DNA from: Prescottella equi
GTDB taxonomy: Bacteria > Actinomycetota > Actinomycetes > Mycobacteriales > Mycobacteriaceae
Reading direction: 5' to 3'
NCBI RefSeq assembly: GCF_020171745.1
Contig: NZ_JAIVAH010000007.1
Span: 186,001-250,000, forward strand
DNA length: 64,000 nucleotides
Shown here piece by piece: positions 15,698 through 25,100 of this stretch. The notes beneath the pieces were generated by a model. The model had not been told where the DNA came from. It saw only the letters and a list, made by a program, of their open reading frames with translations, and searched no databases. The first letter of the stretch is position 1. Each line of letters begins with the position of its first letter. The translations under genes and the position numbers were made by a program.

Positions 15698-17899
15698 TCA
15701 GTCTCGGGGCAACCCGAGCATCCGCTCGCCGATCACGTTGAGCTGCACCTCGGTGGTGCCGCCGTAGATCGTCGTCGCGCGGCCCGCGATGAGCTGTTCC
15801 ATCGCCTTGTCGCTCGGCTCACCGGGCACCGCCACCACTCCCGCGGGTCCCAGCTCGGCCACCACGAACTCCGAGATCGCCTGGCCCAGACCCATACCCA
15901 GGAGCTTGCCGACCGACGACGTCGCGCTCACGTCCGCACCGGAGAGCTGTTTCAGCACCAGCCGCGCCCCGATGAGATCGATCGCCTGACTCTCGGCGAT
16001 CAGCTCACCGAACCGATGCCGTCCGACCGGGCCGAGGTCTCGGCCGCGCGCGAATTCGAGCAGATCCCTGTCACTCGCGTACGCCTCCATCTTCTGGCTC
16101 AGTGCCACCCGCTCGCCGGCCAGCGTCGTGCGGGCGACGTGCCAGCCGTCGTTCACGTCCCCGACGACGTTCTCATCCGGGACGAAGACGTCGTCGAGGA
16201 ACACCTCGTTGAACAACGCCGAGCCCGTCATCTCCCGCAGCGGCCGCACCGTGACCCCCGGTGTCGACATGTCGAGCACGAAGTACGTGATGCCCTCGTG
16301 CTTGGGCCGCGACGGATCGGTGCGGGCGATGAGCATCGCCCAGTCCGCGAACTGCGCGACGGTGGTCCAGATCTTCTGGCCGGTGATCTTCCATCCGCCG
16401 TCGACCTTCTCGGCGCGGGTGGTCAGCGACGCGAGGTCCGATCCGGCACCGGGCTCGGAGAACAGCTGGCACCACACCAGATCGCCGCGCAGGGTGGGCA
16501 CGGCCAGTTCCTGCTTCTGCTTCTCCGAGCCGTGCGCCACCACGGCCTGCACCGCCCAGCCACCCATCAGCAACTGCGGCATCGCAATTTCCGCCGACTT
16601 CACCTCCTGCGCGATCACGATCTGCTCGAGCGGTCCCGCACCGCGCCCGTACGGCTTCGGCAGGTGCGGCTGCACCCAGCCGCCGTCGCCGAGCGCGATC
16701 AGCTGCTCGTCCTCGTCGTCGATCGCGGCGATCGGCTCGAGTGCCGCGCGCACGGCCACGCGCAGGTCCTCGGCCGCGGCCGGCAGCTCCAACTCCGACT
16801 GCCGGACCACGCCCGCGAGCGACTGCTCGGCGACGCGCTCCACCCGCTCCTCACGTGTGCCGAGCACGCCGCGGATCGCGAGAGCGCGACGGTAGTACAG
16901 GTGCGCGTCGTGCTCCCACGTGAACCCGATGCCGCCGTGCACCTGGATGCAGTCCTGCGCCACCTGCACGGCCGCGTCGGGCGCGATCACCGCCGCCACC
17001 TCGGCCGCGAAATCGGCTGTCGTGTCGTCGCTGTCGAGCGCGGACGCCGCATCCCAGATCACGGCCCGCGCCTTCTCGAGCGCGATCCCCATGTGCGCGC
17101 ACTTGTGCTTGACGCCCTGGAACTGACCGATCGGACGGCCGAACTGGACGCGGGTCTTCGCGTACTCGGCCGCCGTCGACACGCACCAGGACAGCACGCC
17201 CACGGCCTCGGCGCCCAGCACCACCGACACGATGGACCGCACCCGGCGGTCGCCGAGCCCGTCGAGGATCCGGTCGCCGCCGACCGCGAGCGCGGCGGCC
17301 TCGACCCGCGCGGATCCGCGAAGGACGTCGACGCCGTCCTGCGGGGTGACGGTGAGGTCGGCGCGGTCCACGACGATCCAGCGCACCACGTCGCCGACGA
17401 GCGCCGGCAGCAGCAGCACGTCGGCGTGTTCGGCGGCGACCACCGCGTCGAGGGTCCCCGACAGCGAGTAGCCGTCGCCCACCGGATCTGCCGCGAGCGG
17501 GCGTCCGAGAGCGACTGTCGCCGTTCGTGTCCCGTCGAGCAGACCCGGTAGCACCTCGATCCCGATCTTGGAGTCGGCCGCGCCGAGAACCGCGGCGGCG
17601 GCCGCGGTCGGCACGAACGGCCCCGGCGCGACCGACCGTCCCAGCGCCTCGAGCGCCACCGCGAGGGTGAGCAGACCGGCCCCCTGGCCGCCTCGGTCCT
17701 CGGGCACCGCGAGCCCCGGCAGGTCCTGCCCGGCGAGCGCCGACCAGAACGGCGGCAAGCGGTCCTCGGTGCGCGCTTCGACCGCAGCGCGCACGTGCTC
17801 GGCGGTGATCGTGTGTTCCGCGAAGGCGCGCACCGAATCCGCGAGGGCCACATGCTCGTCGCTCAGTCCGAGTCCGAGTTCGTACGCGTTGCGTCCCAT
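15698..17899 (-). CDS. Double-length acyl-CoA dehydrogenase, FadE34-like
   Basis: This 733-aa protein is two acyl-CoA dehydrogenase units in tandem. The N-terminal half ends in IQVHGGIGFTWEHDAHLYYR. The C-terminal half carries FSEPGAGSDLASLTTRA, KITGQKIWTTVAQFADW and YGGTTEVQLNVIGERMLG. A fused heterodimer-like FadE of this size is characteristic of steroid side-chain dehydrogenases such as mycobacterial FadE34/ChsE3, although the exact acyl-CoA cannot be read from sequence. It is the last gene of a five-gene minus-strand operon and begins 4 nt after the SDR gene stop. Confidence 0.85.
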   Translation of the reverse strand: MGRNAYELGLGLSDEHVALADSVRAFAEHTITAEHVRAAVEARTEDRLPPFWSALAGQDLPGLAVPEDRGGQGAGLLTLAVALEALGRSVAPGPFVPTAAAAAVLGAADSKIGIEVLPGLLDGTRTATVALGRPLAADPVGDGYSLSGTLDAVVAAEHADVLLLPALVGDVVRWIVVDRADLTVTPQDGVDVLRGSARVEAAALAVGGDRILDGLGDRRVRSIVSVVLGAEAVGVLSWCVSTAAEYAKTRVQFGRPIGQFQGVKHKCAHMGIALEKARAVIWDAASALDSDDTTADFAAEVAAVIAPDAAVQVAQDCIQVHGGIGFTWEHDAHLYYRRALAIRGVLGTREERVERVAEQSLAGVVRQSELELPAAAEDLRVAVRAALEPIAAIDDEDEQLIALGDGGWVQPHLPKPYGRGAGPLEQIVIAQEVKSAEIAMPQLLMGGWAVQAVVAHGSEKQKQELAVPTLRGDLVWCQLFSEPGAGSDLASLTTRAEKVDGGWKITGQKIWTTVAQFADWAMLIARTDPSRPKHEGITYFVLDMSTPGVTVRPLREMTGSALFNEVFLDDVFVPDENVVGDVNDGWHVARTTLAGERVALSQKMEAYASDRDLLEFARGRDLGPVGRHRFGELIAESQAIDLIGARLVLKQLSGADVSATSSVGKLLGMGLGQAISEFVVAELGPAGVVAVPGEPSDKAMEQLIAGRATTIYGGTTEVQLNVIGERMLGLPRD

Positions 17900-17903
17900 G
17901 CGC

Positions 17904-18773
17904 TCAGCCCAGTCGTTCCGCGAGATCGCCGACGGTCCACGGGCCGTCGCTCTCGATGGTGTCGCCGCCGTGCCAGTTGATCAACTCCGAGATCGCCCCG
18001 CCCTGGACGGCGTACACCTTGCCGGTCAGCTTGCAGTCGGCCGCCGCCAGGCGCCCGACGAGCGGCGAGATGTTCGACGGCGCGAACGCGTCGAACTCAC
18101 CCTCCGGGATCTCGGCGGCGAACAGCGCCCCCATGCCGGGGGTGGCGAGCGTGAGCCGGGTGCGGGCGATCGGCGCGATCGCGTTGACCCGCACCCCGTA
18201 CCGCTCGAGTTCGTCCGCCGCCACCAGGGTCAGGGCGGCGATGCCGGCCTTCGCGGCCCCGTAGTTTGCCTGCCCCGCGTTGGGCATGAACGTGCCCGAC
18301 GCCGACGCCGTGTTGATCACCGAGGCCTGAACCGGCTCACCGGCTTTGGCCTGCGCCTTCCAGTACGCGGCGGCGTGGTGCAGCGTCGCGGCGTGCCCCT
18401 TGAGGTGCACCGCGATGACGGCGTCCCACTGGCTCTCCTCCATGCCCGCGATGAAGCTGTCACGCAGGATGCCGGCGTTGTTCACCAGGATGTCGAGGCG
18501 ACCGAACTCGCGCACCGCCTGGGCGACGAGCGCCTCGGCACCGGCCCAGTCGGCGACGTTGTCGGTGTTCGCGACCGCCCGTCCGCCCGCGGCGACGATC
18601 TCGTCTACCACCTGCTGCGCCGGACCCGCGTCGGATCCGGTGCCGTCGTTGGCGCCGCCGAGATCGTTGACGACCACCGCCGCGCCCTCCCGCGCGAACA
18701 GCAGTGCGTGCTCGCGGCCGATGCCCCGTCCCGCGCCGGTGATGATCGCGACGCGCCCGTCCAGTGTTCCCAT
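17904..18773 (-). CDS. Short-chain dehydrogenase, 3-hydroxyacyl-CoA type
   Basis: A 289-aa SDR. The NAD motif is TGAGRGIGREHALLFAREG, followed by NNAGIL, a catalytic Ser in INTASASGTF and YGAAK. The N-terminus resembles the dehydrogenase part of peroxisomal multifunctional enzyme 2 (HSD17B4), so it probably oxidises a 3-hydroxyacyl-CoA formed by the adjacent MaoC hydratase. I used the ATG at 18773 (MGTLDGRVAII) rather than an upstream ATG at 18794. Gaps to both neighbours are small, which indicates an operon. Confidence 0.87.
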   Translation of the reverse strand: MGTLDGRVAIITGAGRGIGREHALLFAREGAAVVVNDLGGANDGTGSDAGPAQQVVDEIVAAGGRAVANTDNVADWAGAEALVAQAVREFGRLDILVNNAGILRDSFIAGMEESQWDAVIAVHLKGHAATLHHAAAYWKAQAKAGEPVQASVINTASASGTFMPNAGQANYGAAKAGIAALTLVAADELERYGVRVNAIAPIARTRLTLATPGMGALFAAEIPEGEFDAFAPSNISPLVGRLAAADCKLTGKVYAVQGGAISELINWHGGDTIESDGPWTVGDLAERLG

Positions 18774-18810
18774 GATGTGTTCCCCTCTCGTCACGAAGTC
18801 AGTCGCCGGA

Positions 18811-19686
18811 TCAGCCGGCGGGTCGATCTGCGATGACGGCGAGGCCGTCCTTGATCACCAGGTCGTCGCCGACACCGGTCTCGTACGCATAGGTCGAGGT
18901 GCCGGGTTCTGAGGTCGTTCTCCAGAATCGGGTCTCGATGTGCTGCCCGGGCAGAACGGGTTTCGCGAAGCGGACCGCGAGTCGCTTCAGCCGTTCGACA
19001 TCCCCGTCGGCGAACTCGGTGAGCGCGGCCCACGACGTGAACGCCATCGTGCACAGCCCGTGGTTGATGATGCCGGGCAGTCCGGACATGCGGGCGATCT
19101 CGTCGTCCAGGTGGATCGGCATGGGATCGCCCGACGCCGGCGAGTACCGGAACGTCTGGTCGTCGTCGATGTGCGCGGTGACGACGGCGGACGGATCCGC
19201 GGCCGGCAGCGCCTCGTCGAACCGGTGCGGCGGCGCCTGGTCACCGAGGCCGGGTCCGGCGTCGACCTTGCGGAAGAACGCCGTCATCCACTGTTCGTTG
19301 ACCAGTTCCCCACCGTCCGTTCGAGTCTCGACGTACACGACGACGGTGGAACCGTTCTCCCGACCGGTGAAACCGACCGGCTTCGCGCGGACCACCAGGG
19401 CGTCGCCGGGCCGGATCGGACGGTGGAAGTGGAAGTCCTGCTCGCCGTGCACCAGCTTCATGAGCAGTTCGACGGGCGCGACCGACAGCGCCGCGGGCGC
19501 CATCGAGGTGAATGCCGGCACGACGGCGAACACCGGCGGAGCGATCTCGCCGCGCAGGTGCCGCTCGATGGGGTCGTTGGTGGCGGCCGCGTATTCGGCG
19601 ATGCGTTCGGCGGTGACCTCGAACCGTTCGGGGTCGGTCCACACCCCGAGCCCGGAGGTGTCGAATTCGACAGTGGGCGTGGTCAT
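18811..19686 (-). CDS. MaoC-type double-hotdog enoyl-CoA hydratase
   Basis: A 291-aa protein with an N-terminal MaoC_dehydrat_N-like hotdog and a C-terminal hydratase-2 hotdog. The active-site region is YSPASGDPMPIHLDDEIARM, which keeps the catalytic Asp and His but has Met where most hydratase-2 proteins have Asn. It likely hydrates the trans-2-enoyl-CoA made by the FadE of this operon and hands it to the SDR. ATG at 19686; the SRPBCC stop lies 4 nt upstream. Confidence 0.83.
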   Translation of the reverse strand: MTTPTVEFDTSGLGVWTDPERFEVTAERIAEYAAATNDPIERHLRGEIAPPVFAVVPAFTSMAPAALSVAPVELLMKLVHGEQDFHFHRPIRPGDALVVRAKPVGFTGRENGSTVVVYVETRTDGGELVNEQWMTAFFRKVDAGPGLGDQAPPHRFDEALPAADPSAVVTAHIDDDQTFRYSPASGDPMPIHLDDEIARMSGLPGIINHGLCTMAFTSWAALTEFADGDVERLKRLAVRFAKPVLPGQHIETRFWRTTSEPGTSTYAYETGVGDDLVIKDGLAVIADRPAG

Positions 19687-19690
19687 CCCG

Positions 19691-20122
19691 CTACCCGACC
19701 AGTTCGGCAAACTTGGCGAGCGACGCCTCGAGATCGGCGGCCGCGTTCTTGGCGACGGCCTTGCCGATCGGGCCGACGATCATCGTGCCCTTGAAGCTCG
19801 CGTCGATGACGGCTTTCGAGCCCGAGCCGTCGGGCTCGACCCGGAGCGTGAATTCGACCGTGACACCGGCCATGCCGGTGCCGGCGATCTTCACCAGCCT
19901 CGGCACCTCGACCTCGGTGACGGTCCACTCGATCTTGTTGGCCATGCCCATCACGGAAACCACCTCGGTGAAGGTGGCGCCGATTCGGACCTCGGTGGGC
20001 AGCTCGCTCTTCCAGCCCTGGTGGATCGTCAGCCACTCCTCCCAGCGGGAGAGGTCGGACAGGGCGTCCCACGCCTTGTCGGGCGCGGCGGGCAGGGCGG
20101 CGGAGACGGAAACGGAAGCCAT
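19691..20122 (-). CDS. SRPBCC (START-like) lipid-binding protein
   Basis: This 143-aa protein has the SRPBCC/polyketide-cyclase fold: an N-terminal strand, then APDKAWDALSDLSRWEEWLT, and a C-terminal helix (ADLEASLAKFAELVG). Such proteins bind hydrophobic ligands in a deep pocket. It is the second gene of the ltp1-fadE operon, where it might carry or present a bulky acyl substrate. No catalytic residues are identifiable. Confidence 0.82.
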   Translation of the reverse strand: MASVSVSAALPAAPDKAWDALSDLSRWEEWLTIHQGWKSELPTEVRIGATFTEVVSVMGMANKIEWTVTEVEVPRLVKIAGTGMAGVTVEFTLRVEPDGSGSKAVIDASFKGTMIVGPIGKAVAKNAAADLEASLAKFAELVG

Positions 20123-20155
20123 GACTACTCCTGGAGGATTGTGGGACGGAAGGAT

Positions 20156-21346
20156 TCAGCGTTCTGCGGGTCGGTACGCGGTGACGACGACGGCGCCGCC
20201 GAGCCCGATGTTGTGCTGGAGCGCCACCGTGGCATCGGTGACCTGCCGCCTGTCGGCGGTCCCCCGCAGCTGCCACGTGAGTTCACTGCACTGCGCAAGG
20301 CCGGTCGCGCCGAGCGGGTGTCCCTTCGAGATGAGGCCTCCCGACGGGTTGACCACCCAGCGACCGCCGTACGTGGTGTCGTCGGCGTCGACGAGCTTGC
20401 CGCCCTCACCCTCGGCGCACAGCCCGAGCGCCTCGTACGTGAGCAGCTCGTTGGTGGAGAAGCAGTCGTGCAGTTCGATGACGTCGATGTCGGCCGGACC
20501 GATCCCGGCCTGCTCGTAGACGAGACGGGCGGCCGTGCGGGTCATGTCGGCGCCGACCAGGCTGATCGCGCTCCGGTCCTCGAACGTGCTCGGCAGGTCG
20601 GTGACCATCGCCTGGCCCACGATCTCGACCGCCTGGCCCGCGAGCCCGTGGCGGTCGACGAAGTCCTCGCTCGCGACGACCACGGCACCGGAACCGTCCG
20701 ACGTCGGCGAGCACTGCAGCTTGGTGAGCGGGCCGTAGATCGGCTTCGAGGCGAGCACGTCCTCGAGCGTGTACTCGTCCTGGAACTGCGCGTACGGGTT
20801 GTTGATCGAGTGCCGGTGGTTCTTGACGCCGATCCTCGCGAACTGTTCAGCGGTGGTGCCGTAGCGCTCCATGTGCTCCTTGCCGGCGGCGCCGAACATG
20901 TACGGCGCGGGCGGCATCGCGAACTCCTGCAGTTCCGCGAGCGCGAGCAGGTGCCGCATCATGGGCTGCTCGCGGTCGTCGTACGTCGTGCCGAGGGAAC
21001 CGGTCTGCATCTTCTCGAACCCGAGCGCGAGCGCGCAGTCGACCTGACCGCTGCGAACCGCCTGCGTCGCGAGATAGAGCGCGGTGGATCCGGTGGAACA
21101 GTTGTTGTTGACGTTGACGATCGGAATGCCGGTCAGCCCCAGCTCGTAGACCGCGCGCTGCCCGGACGTGGACTCCCCGTACACGTAGCCGACGTACGCC
21201 TGCTGCACCTCGCGGTAGTCGATGCCCGCGTCCTCGAGCGCCTTCGTCCCCGCCTCCCGCGCCATGTCGGGGTAGTCCCACTCGCGCGCCCCCGGCTTCT
21301 CGAACTTCGTCATCCCCACCCCGACGACGAAAACCCTGTTGCTCAT
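20156..21346 (-). CDS. ltp1: Lipid-transfer protein/thiolase-like Ltp1 (SCP-x type)
   Basis: A 396-aa thiolase-superfamily protein. It starts [19 protein letters not shown], has the nucleophile Cys in [17 protein letters not shown] and the His in [15 protein letters not shown], and ends [16 protein letters not shown]. The last motif has HNIG where classical thiolases have a second Cys, as in SCP-x. The match to mycobacterial Ltp1 (Rv2790c) is long and close. It should catalyse the last, thiolytic step of a beta-oxidation cycle on a bulky acyl-CoA. It is the first gene of the operon and is divergent from a TetR gene. Confidence 0.9.
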   Translation of the reverse strand: MSNRVFVVGVGMTKFEKPGAREWDYPDMAREAGTKALEDAGIDYREVQQAYVGYVYGESTSGQRAVYELGLTGIPIVNVNNNCSTGSTALYLATQAVRSGQVDCALALGFEKMQTGSLGTTYDDREQPMMRHLLALAELQEFAMPPAPYMFGAAGKEHMERYGTTAEQFARIGVKNHRHSINNPYAQFQDEYTLEDVLASKPIYGPLTKLQCSPTSDGSGAVVVASEDFVDRHGLAGQAVEIVGQAMVTDLPSTFEDRSAISLVGADMTRTAARLVYEQAGIGPADIDVIELHDCFSTNELLTYEALGLCAEGEGGKLVDADDTTYGGRWVVNPSGGLISKGHPLGATGLAQCSELTWQLRGTADRRQVTDATVALQHNIGLGGAVVVTAYRPAER

Positions 21347-21377
21347 GCCGACTCCCGATCCGGATCAAGTTGTGTGT

Positions 21378-21417
21378 GACACGCTGTCCGACCAAAAGTA
21401 AGTGAGACACACTGTCC
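21378..21417. promoter_or_regulatory. Paired GACA-N3-TGTC operators between ltp1 and TetR
   Basis: Two near-identical 12-mers, GACACGCTGTCC (21378-21389) and GACACACTGTCC (21406-21417), each contain the inverted repeat GACA-N3-TGTC. Their spacing of 28 bp would place two repressor dimers near the ltp1 promoter. The divergent TetR at 21449 is the obvious candidate to bind. Confidence 0.65.
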
Positions 21418-21448
21418 AGTCAATGCCCGCCCGAGTACTCTTCGCCGA

Positions 21449-22114
21449 ATGACGGACGGGCGCGCGACGCGGTGGGACGACCACAAGATGCAGCGGCGCG
21501 ACCGGATCCTCGAAGCCGCGCTCGAGGCGGTCGAGGACGGCGGTACCGACATCGGCGTCCAGCAGATCGCCGAGCGCGCGCAGGTACCCCGATCCGTCGT
21601 CTACCGGATCTTCGCCGACCGCGGCGACCTCGACGAGCAGATCCGGCTGCGAATCATCGACGCGATGATGGCGGACCTGGGCCCGGTGCTGACGCCGCAC
21701 GGCACGGTGCGGGAAGCCATCGTGCTCGCGGTCGACACCTACCTGCGGTGGATCGTCGAGCATCCCCGCCTGCACGCGTTCCTCGGCAAGGGCGCGCCGA
21801 GCCGGAAGACCGTGGGCTCGCGCGCCGTCACCGGAACCAAGACCGCGATCGGTATCCAGCTGGGGGCACTCCTCGCCGGCATCCTCGATCGCCGCGGCGT
21901 GACGTCGAACCTCGCGGAGCCGATGGCGTTCGCCCTCGTCGGACTGGTGGACGCCACCGTCAACCGGTGGCTGAGCCAGCCGGAGAGTCCCGTGCCGAGC
22001 GAGGACCTCGCCCGGTTCCTCGAGATCTCCATCTGGAGCGTGCTCGACGCGAATCTCCGAGCGCTGGGCGTCGACATCGAGCCGTCGACGCCGGTCGCCG
22101 AACTCCAGGTGTGA
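21449..22114 (+). CDS. TetR-family regulator of the ltp1-fadE operon
   Basis: A 221-aa TetR protein. The N-terminal HTH (about residues 20-65) reads VQQIAERAQVPRSVVYRIFA, followed by a helical ligand domain with a WIVEHPRLHAFLGKG segment. It is divergent from ltp1 with a 102-bp gap carrying two inverted repeats, so it probably represses the beta-oxidation operon and itself. It is convergent with the NRPS gene, with only 12 bp between stops. Confidence 0.88.
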   Translation: MTDGRATRWDDHKMQRRDRILEAALEAVEDGGTDIGVQQIAERAQVPRSVVYRIFADRGDLDEQIRLRIIDAMMADLGPVLTPHGTVREAIVLAVDTYLRWIVEHPRLHAFLGKGAPSRKTVGSRAVTGTKTAIGIQLGALLAGILDRRGVTSNLAEPMAFALVGLVDATVNRWLSQPESPVPSEDLARFLEISIWSVLDANLRALGVDIEPSTPVAELQV

Positions 22115-22126
22115 TGTCCGGGGAGG

Positions 22127-25100
22127 TCAGCCGCGCCGCTCCAGGTACGCGGCGAGCACCGGCCCGATCACCGCGAGCGACGCCGGTTCGACCATGTCGT
22201 TGTGACCGCAGTCGACGGGGCACTCCTCGATCTCTCCGGTGACCAGCGGACGCCATTCCTGCGGCGACCGCCGCGCCTCGTCGTCGACGCCGACCGCCGG
22301 GAACACCAGCAGATCGCCGTCGTACCGCTGCGGCACGTAGCGGTGCACGAGCAGCCGCGAGTTGGCGTAGCCGTCGTTGATCCGCTCGAGATGACCCGCG
22401 GTGATCGCGCCGGACGTCCCGAAGTGCGCGTCGAGCATGCGGGCCGCGTCGTCGTACGTGAGCGGGGCGGCGTCGTCCGTCTCGAACCCCAACCCGCGGA
22501 GCAGATCCGTGAGGTCGAGGCGCCCCAGCAGCGGATCGGAGCCGTCGTCGGGGTAGCTGTCCATCACCGCGAGCGAGCCGACGGGACGACCGCGCCGCTG
22601 CAACTCGACGGCCATAGCGTGGGCCAGGACCCCGCCGAGCGACCAGCCGAGCAGGTCGTACGGGCCGTCCGGCGCGATCGCCTCGATCTCGTCGACGTAC
22701 CGGGCGGCGAGGGCCTCGACCGACGCGTACTGCTGACCACCGGCGATGACCGGCAGCTGCAGCCCGAACACGGGCCGTTCCGACGGCAGGAAGCCCACGA
22801 GACCCGCATAGCCCCAGGACAATCCGATTCCCGGATGGACGCAGAACAGCGGCCGGGCCGCACCCTCGCCGCGCAGCGTTATCACCGGCGCCAGCGCGGC
22901 ACCGGCGTCGTCGGACGCCGACGTCTCGATACGGTGGGCCAGCCCCGCGGGCGTCGGATTCAGGAACAGCGCCTGCAGCGGCACCGGCTCGTCCATCCGT
23001 CCGCCCAGCTCCGCGACGAGCCTCGTCGCGAGCAGCGATGTCCCGCCCAGGTCGAAGAAGCTGTCGTCCATGCCGACCCGGTCGACGCCGAGCACCGCGG
23101 CGAACGCCTCGACGACCGCGGCCGCGACCGGACCGTCCGGCTCTCGGTACACCGTTGCCGCCGCGAGGAACTCGGGCGCGGGCAGCGCGTCACGGTCGAG
23201 TTTGCCGGTCGGCGTGAGGGGGATGTCGCCCAGCACCGTCACCGCGGACGGCACCATGTGCGCCGGCAGGTGCCGGGCCGCGGCGCGGCGCAGTTCGTCG
23301 GGGTCGACGTGTGCGTCCAGGGTGGGGCACACGTACGAGCACAGCAGCGTGTTGCCGGCGGGCCCGGGCCTGGCGAGCGTGACGGCGAAGCCGACACCGG
23401 GCTGCGCGGACAGCACGGTGTCGATCTCCCCCGGCTCGATCCGGAACCCGCGGACCTTGACCTGGAAGTCGCTGCGCCCCACGTACTCGAGGGTGTCGTC
23501 GGCGCGCCACCGCACGAGATCACCGGTGCGGTAGAGCCGTCGGCCGGGCGGCCCGAAGGGATCCGCGACGAAACGCGTCGCCGTCAGGCCGGGCCGCCGG
23601 TGATAGCCGCGGGCGAGTGCCGGTCCGGCGACGTACAACTCGCCGATCACCCCGCGCGGCACCGGGTGCAGACGGGAGTCGAGGACGAGTTCGGCGGTGC
23701 CCCGGATCGGGCCGCCCAGCGTGACCGGGCGATGCGGACGCATCGGCGCACTGATGTTCGCCATGATCGTGGTCTCGGTGGGCCCGTACGCGTTGAGCAT
23801 GGTCCGGCCCGGCGCCCACCGGGTCACCAGTTCGGGTGGGCACGGCTCACCCGCGACGACGAGGGTCCGCAGCGAATCGAGCCCCTCCGGATCGAGCGAG
23901 GCCAGTGCGGTCGGTGTCACGAAGGCGTGTGTCACACGTTCGGCGGCGAGGACCGCAGCCAACTCGGCACCGCCGTACACGTCGGGCGGTACGACGATCA
24001 TGGTGGCACCCGCACTGAGCGCCATCACCGTCTCGAACACCGACGCGTCGAAGCTGGGCGAGGCGAAGTGCAGCGTCCGCGCATCCGGCGTGACACCGAG
24101 CCGGTCACGTTCCTCCGCAGCGAGATTCGCCAGTCCGCGGTGGGTGACGACGACGCCCTTGGGCATTCCGGTGGAGCCGGACGTGTAGATCAGGTAGGCG
24201 GGATGATCGGCCCGCAGCGGACCGGTGCGGTCGCCATCGGAGATCGGCCGGTCCGGCAAGGCTGCCACCTCGGACTCCGTCGCGGGGTCGTCGAGCACGA
24301 GCCACGGTGTCGAGTCCGGCAGTCGGTCGCGCCGGGATCGCGTCGTGAGCCCGACCACCGCGCCGCTGTCGCCCAGCATCCGGGCGATCCGCTCTGCCGG
24401 GTAGTCGGGGTCGACGGGGACGAATGCCGCCCCGGTCCGCGCGACGGCCCACACCGCGAGCACCGAGTGCACCGATCGCGACAGTCCCAGCGCCACGGCG
24501 GTCTCGGGTCCGGCCCCACGTCCGATCAGATACCGCGCCAACCGATTCGACCGCTCGTCGAGTTCCCGGTAGGTCATTCTGGTACCGGCGCAGCTGACGG
24601 CGACCGCGTCACCGTCCCGCGCGGACGCCGCGAGGAGGTCCGCGAGCAGCACCGGCGGCGCATCGGCGACGCCCAGGGCCGGCGCGACACCGTCGAGTTC
24701 GCCCGCGCGCAGCAACTCGAGATCACCGACGGCGCGGTCCGGGCGCGCGGCGGCGGACTCGAGCATCCGGACGAAGCGCTCCGCGAACCCACGCACCGTC
24801 CCAGGATCGAACAGATCGGTCGCGTATTCGATCCCACCGACGACCCCCGCGGGCGCACCCGCGTCGTCGAACCGCTCGGAGAGGACGAACTCGAGATCCT
24901 CCTTGACCGCCCCGAGTCCGGGATCGAGCGACTCGAGCGCCAGGTTCGGCAGCTCCATCCGGCCCGCGCCGTCCGACTGAAACTCGAGCGCCACCTGGAA
25001 CACCGGCGAATACGCCGTCGAGCGAGCCGGATCGAGTTCCTCCACGACGCGTTCGAACGGCACGTCGGCATGCGCGAAGGCACCCAGGTCCACGTCCCGG

